A stretch of 64,000 nt of DNA from Weeksellaceae bacterium (lineage in GTDB: Bacteria; Bacteroidota; Bacteroidia; Flavobacteriales; Weeksellaceae): the NCBI GenBank assembly GCA_022013695.1, contig JAKLPS010000024.1, positions 1 through 64,000 on the forward strand, in the 5' to 3' direction. The position numbers and the translations under genes were made by a program. Positions 60,236 through 64,000 of this stretch are shown here, in pieces. The notes beneath the pieces are model-generated. The model worked only from the letters and a program-made list of their open reading frames with translations, did not search any database and was not told the DNA's origin. Each line of letters opens with the position of its first letter. Position 1 is the first letter of the stretch.

Positions 60236-61954
60236 ATGAACAAAACAATTTCAATAGCGCTGGCCGGTTTTTCCTTTACGATAGACGAGCTGGCTTACAT
60301 AAAACTTAGCGATTATCTCAGCGCGCTTCGCAATTCTCTGGACGCCTCGGAAGCAGAGGAAGTGATGCACGACATCGAAATCAGAATGGTGGAGATCTTC
60401 AAAGAAACGCTCGGAAAGAGAGAAGTCATCAATGATTCTGATGTTGAAAAAGTAATTGCTCAAATTGGAACGCCGGAGCAAATTGACGAACAGGAAGAAG
60501 CCTATTTCTCGGAAGGGAAACAAAAAAAATCCAAAACGGGCGGTGCTTTTTCCTACAGCAACAATGCTCAAAAGCAGTTGTTCCGTGATCCGGAAAGACA
60601 AAAGATTGCGGGCGTTTGCGCAGGTTTAGCCGCCTATTTTGGGATGGAAATCAGCTGGATGAGATTGATCTGGATAGCGGCGTTTCTTTTTCTTTGGGTT
60701 GCGCCAGGTTCTTCATTTTTAGTTGTGATCCTCTATTTTATTCTTTGGGCAGTTTTACCAAAAGCAGAATCAGCTTCGGATTTTCTGAAAATGAAAGGGA
60801 AACCTTTGAACTTCGATAATCTGAAAGAAGAATCCGGAAAAATCGTGCAGTTTGCCAACGAAACCACTACCAGAGCGGGCGAGATCTATAATGAGAACAA
60901 ACCGAAAATAAACTCTGCAGGAGATACCATCGTCAAAATTCTTAAATATTGTCTTGCTATATGGCTGGCACTGATGGCTGCAGGCTGTTTTATCGGATTA
61001 TTTGCGATGACTTTTGCTTACGGAAGTGGGAAATTCGGGATCGACAACAACTTGGGCTTCTATCTTGAAGAAAATAATATGGGCTATCTGATTCTCGCCA
61101 TCGCAGCACTTCCTACCATCATCTTTGGAGTTGCATTCTTACTCTTATCAATCAAATTATTCTCGCCGAGAACAAAATTCAATTATGTTGGTCCAGTTTT
61201 AGGATCTCTGGGAATTATTTGGCTGGTTTTGATCGGCGTATTAGCGGCAAACGCCTCCAGATTCAACTTTGCTTACAGCGGCGACAATGAGGATTATGAA
61301 AACATCTCCATCCTCGCTCCCAATGCAACCGACACCATCTATATCGACAGCAAAAAAGTGACAATTCCTGAGAACTTCAAAACCTATTTCGACAATATCT
61401 ATTCTGATAAGTCCACGATTTACAAAAAAGATTTTCCGCACGTAGAAATCACGAGAAAAGATGATATCAAAACGCCTTATCTAATCGTAAAAAGAGAAGC
61501 AGACGGTTACAACCAGCCTCTTAAAATGAAAGTACCGGTGGAAATTGTTGGAAACAAAATCATCTTCCCCAATTACTTCGAATATCCTTATGAATATCGT
61601 TTCAGAAATTACAGACTGGATTATGAACTGGTAGTTCCTAGAAACACGAAGGTCATTAATGAAAAAGAATATCAAGTCGATGTCAGCGATGATAATGATG
61701 ACGATGATTCTGACAATGATAATAATAACGGAATCACAGTAGAGAAAAACAAAATCAACATCAACGGAACGACGATCGAGTACAATTCTGACGAAAGCGA
61801 CAGCGTCAAAATCAACGGAAAATACTATTCTCAAGATTCGGCAGATGCTGTTTTAAACCGATTGAAAGTTGACGAAAAAGTAAAGAAATCCATCGAAGAT
61901 CTCAACATCAACATCAAAGATGGCAAGAAAGAGATTAACATTAAAACCAAATAA
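60236..61954 (+). CDS. PspC domain-containing membrane protein
   Basis: LFRDPERQKIAGVCAGLAAYFGMEISWMRLIWIAAFLF PspC motif; N-terminal HAAS-like region (LSDYLSALRNSLDASEAEEVMHDIEIRMVEIF); Asp/Asn-rich tract near the C-terminus. Confidence 0.9.
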   Translation: MNKTISIALAGFSFTIDELAYIKLSDYLSALRNSLDASEAEEVMHDIEIRMVEIFKETLGKREVINDSDVEKVIAQIGTPEQIDEQEEAYFSEGKQKKSKTGGAFSYSNNAQKQLFRDPERQKIAGVCAGLAAYFGMEISWMRLIWIAAFLFLWVAPGSSFLVVILYFILWAVLPKAESASDFLKMKGKPLNFDNLKEESGKIVQFANETTTRAGEIYNENKPKINSAGDTIVKILKYCLAIWLALMAAGCFIGLFAMTFAYGSGKFGIDNNLGFYLEENNMGYLILAIAALPTIIFGVAFLLLSIKLFSPRTKFNYVGPVLGSLGIIWLVLIGVLAANASRFNFAYSGDNEDYENISILAPNATDTIYIDSKKVTIPENFKTYFDNIYSDKSTIYKKDFPHVEITRKDDIKTPYLIVKREADGYNQPLKMKVPVEIVGNKIIFPNYFEYPYEYRFRNYRLDYELVVPRNTKVINEKEYQVDVSDDNDDDDSDNDNNNGITVEKNKININGTTIEYNSDESDSVKINGKYYSQDSADAVLNRLKVDEKVKKSIEDLNINIKDGKKEINIKTK

Positions 61955-61972
61955 TTTGAGAGTGGATTAGTC

Positions 61973-62014
61973 GAAAAGCGGGTTCAAGATCTTCGGATTT
62001 CCGCTTTTCTTCTA
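61973..62014. terminator. Candidate terminator hairpin after PspC gene
   Basis: GAAAAGCGG...CCGCTTTTC inverted repeat then cttct; T-tract weak. Confidence 0.55.
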
Positions 62015-62099
62015 GTTCTCAAAAAAATATGGTCTTTAATATAATTTAAGATTTAATATAATTTTAACTTTAACAAAAATAATTTCGCAAAATTATTAG

Positions 62100-62107
62100 T
62101 AAATTTG
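62100..62107 (+). promoter_or_regulatory. Candidate -7 box TAAATTTG for the small transcription unit
   Basis: Matches TAnnTTTG, 41 nt upstream of the short ORF at 62148. Confidence 0.4.
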
Positions 62108-62147
62108 TCTAAGAAATTAATTTTCTAACGCCAAAACCAACTCGACA

Positions 62148-62210
62148 ATGATACAATTAGTTTTAGAAATCGCCATCAAATTAGTCGATTTTTTCACCAG
62201 CCTTTTTTGA
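62148..62210 (+). CDS. Putative 20-aa amphipathic peptide MIQLVLEIAIKLVDFFTSLF
   Basis: ATG ATA CAA TTA GTT TTA GAA ATC GCC ATC AAA TTA GTC GAT TTT TTC ACC AGC CTT TTT TGA. Polar residues Q3/E7/K11/D14/S18 fall on one helical face; candidate promoter before, terminator after. Confidence 0.4.
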   Translation: MIQLVLEIAIKLVDFFTSLF

Positions 62211-62255
62211 ATGTAAAGAATACCCAGATATTTCTTAGAACATAAACATATTTTG

Positions 62256-62263
62256 TAAATTTG
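62256..62263 (+). promoter_or_regulatory. Candidate -7 box TAAATTTG upstream of acyltransferase gene
   Basis: Matches TAnnTTTG, 39 nt before ATG 62303, but overlaps the 5' flank of a terminator-like hairpin. Confidence 0.3.
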
Positions 62264-62264
62264 T

Positions 62265-62299
62265 AAAGTATAGCTTTGTAGCTGTACTTTATTTTTTTG
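62265..62299 (+). terminator. Terminator-like hairpin directly upstream of acyltransferase ATG
   Basis: AAAGTATAGC-TTTGTA-GCTGTACTTT (10-bp stem, one wobble) followed by A-T7. Confidence 0.65.
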
Positions 62300-62302
62300 T
62301 CT

Positions 62303-62875
62303 ATGAAAAAATTCTTGGGAAAGGCAATCTTGAAATTACTGGGTTGGAAGATAGTACTCCAGGGCGATGTTGATAATCTCGACAGGTGTATCTTGGTTGT
62401 TGCGCCTCATACCGACAATTCGGAATATCTGCTCGGAAATTTGGCTTATTGGGCTCTCGGAAAGAAGCTAAAAATCATCATCAAAGATGCGCACACAAAG
62501 GCTTTCTACGGTGGCATCGTGACAAGTCTCGGTGGCATCGGGATCGATCGGTCACAGAAAAATGATTTGGTGAATTTTGTAGCCAACGAGTTCAAAAAGG
62601 ATGATTTCAGCCTTGTGATTACGCCAGAGGGAACGCGAAGCTGGGTTCCCAAATGGAGAAAAGGGTTTTATCATATGGCGATGGCCGCAAAAGTACCAAT
62701 CGTTTTGTCCGGCGGCGACTACAAAAGGAAAACCATCAATTTGGGATATATCATTCCTTACGAAAAATTGCAGACGCATTCTTTCGAAGAAATTATGCAA
62801 GAAATTCAGGATTTCTACATCAACTATGATATTACCCCCAAACATCCAGAAAAATGGAATCCGCAAATATATTAG
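62303..62875 (+). CDS. 1-acyl-sn-glycerol-3-phosphate acyltransferase family protein
   Basis: ILVVAPHTDNSEYLLGNLAYW, GGIVTSLGGIGIDRSQKNDLV, LVITPEGTRSWVPKWRKGFYHMAMAAKVPIVLSGGDYKRKTINLG. Confidence 0.88.
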   Translation: MKKFLGKAILKLLGWKIVLQGDVDNLDRCILVVAPHTDNSEYLLGNLAYWALGKKLKIIIKDAHTKAFYGGIVTSLGGIGIDRSQKNDLVNFVANEFKKDDFSLVITPEGTRSWVPKWRKGFYHMAMAAKVPIVLSGGDYKRKTINLGYIIPYEKLQTHSFEEIMQEIQDFYINYDITPKHPEKWNPQIY

Positions 62876-62920
62876 CAAAATATCATAAATACTGATTATC
62901 AAAATCTTATAAATCAAGTT

Positions 62921-63352
62921 ATGAACGACGCAAAAAAAAAAGAAATATTGGCGCATCTGAACAAAGCAAGTCATAATACTTTGGCCGAAACCGTAAGCAT
63001 CGTCTACACCGATGTTTCGGAAGATTCTCTTACGGCAACGATGCCCGTAACGCCGACGGTTCATCAGCCTTATGGCATTATGCACGGCGGAGCAACTTGT
63101 GTCTTGGCCGAGACTTTAGGCTCTTGTCTTTCATTAATTGATCTCGACATTACTAAATCTGTACCCGTCGGCATCAACATCAACAGCAATCATCTGCGGG
63201 CGATACGGGAGGGCGTGGTCACGGGAACTGCCACTTTCATCCGGAAAGGCAGTACACTGCACGTTTCGCAAATCGAAATCCGAGATGAAAAAGGACATCT
63301 CATCAGCCATACCACGATGACAAATAGTATCATCCCTGTCGGCAAAGTTTAA
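62921..63352 (+). CDS. PaaI-type hotdog thioesterase (possibly DHNA-CoA thioesterase)
   Basis: TMPVTPTVHQPYGIMHGGATCVLAETLGSCLSLI...VPVGININSNHLRAIREGVVTGTATFIRKGSTLHVSQIEIRDEKGHLISHTTMT; immediately upstream of an isochorismate-synthase-like gene. Confidence 0.9.
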   Translation: MNDAKKKEILAHLNKASHNTLAETVSIVYTDVSEDSLTATMPVTPTVHQPYGIMHGGATCVLAETLGSCLSLIDLDITKSVPVGININSNHLRAIREGVVTGTATFIRKGSTLHVSQIEIRDEKGHLISHTTMTNSIIPVGKV

Positions 63353-63367
63353 TTTTTTACTTCATAG

Positions 63368-64000
63368 ATGCTCATTTTTAGATTGCCCAATTCCGAAATT
63401 TTTCATACTCTGGAAAACGCTCAGGAAAAGAAAGTTTCCTTCGTCAGTTTTGATTCTAAAACCGTTTTGGACTTCAAAGGTTCTATAAAAGAGATTGAGA
63501 GAGATCAAATTGCACAGCTAAATCTTGCTCCGAAAAATAAAAGTTCGTTGATAGAAATCGGGAAAGAAATCCAAGAATCCTACGCTTTGAAGATCGCTCA
63601 GGCAAAGGATTTTATTGAGAAAAATGAACTTAGGAAACTGGTACTTTCGCGGAGAAAATTACTGATGTACCTGGACATCGATGCTCAGCGGAAATTGTCT
63701 TTGACGAAAAGTTTCCTAAAGTTCTGCGACAGCTTCCCTACTGCATTTTGTTATCTTTTCGAAAAAAACAACGAAATATGGATGGGCGGGTTTTCGGAAA
63801 TATTGGGAAAATTCGACAAGAGAACCAATGCTTTTGAAACGATGAGCATTGCCGGAACCCTTCCGCTGGATGAAATCTGGACGGATAAAGAAATCGAGGA
63901 GCAAAAAGCCGTCACAGATTATATTCAGTCGATTTTAAGAAAATTCGCCTCCAATCTGAAAATTTCTTCTACAAAAGATTTAATCTCAGGCCATCTCAAA
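63368..64000 (+). CDS. Chorismate-binding enzyme, probable isochorismate synthase, N-terminal part (runs off window)
   Basis: Open frame from ATG 63368: MLIFRLPNSEIFHTLENAQEKKVSFVSFDSK...KNELRKLVLSRRKLL...WMGGFSEILGKFDKRTNAFETMSIAGTLPLDE...; not in the ORF track because no stop is reached. Confidence 0.8.
   Translation, partial: MLIFRLPNSEIFHTLENAQEKKVSFVSFDSKTVLDFKGSIKEIERDQIAQLNLAPKNKSSLIEIGKEIQESYALKIAQAKDFIEKNELRKLVLSRRKLLMYLDIDAQRKLSLTKSFLKFCDSFPTAFCYLFEKNNEIWMGGFSEILGKFDKRTNAFETMSIAGTLPLDEIWTDKEIEEQKAVTDYIQSILRKFASNLKISSTKDLISGHLK

Overview
This window is a chromosomal segment of a Flavobacteriales bacterium, most like Chryseobacterium/Epilithonimonas. That placement is inferred from protein families, T9SS sorting signals and TAnnTTTG-type promoter boxes. 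Most of it is core metabolism and envelope biogenesis: purM-purN-purH, proline dehydrogenase, GH3 beta-glucosidase, a PAS histidine kinase, TamL/TamB-like genes, two separate MoxR-AAA/VWA modules, trxB, crcB, holA, nhaA, rlmB, YfhO, rpsO, thrA-thrB-thrC, PadR-PspC, and an acyltransferase/thioesterase/isochorismate synthase group that runs off the right edge. An accessory metal-homeostasis block lies at about 22.6-36.5 kb. It holds a multicopper oxidase with a Met/His-rich insert and a barrel-like C-terminal extension, a CusA-like pump fused to a TolC-like protein, an adaptor, a cytochrome b, a non-CPC P-type ATPase and a His-rich exported protein. The best cryptic signals are three. First, an unlisted 23-codon Thr-rich leader peptide with mutually exclusive terminator/antiterminator helices upstream of thrA. 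Second, an apparently self-contained promoter/20-aa amphipathic peptide/terminator unit at 62.1-62.3 kb. Third, a dyad-symmetric candidate operator upstream of the CusA-TolC fusion gene. Gene remnants include an IS3-family transposase end, a truncated FMN-reductase-like gene and an OmpA-like gene lacking its C-terminus. All calls were made by eye from the sequence and supplied ORFs; no database search was run.
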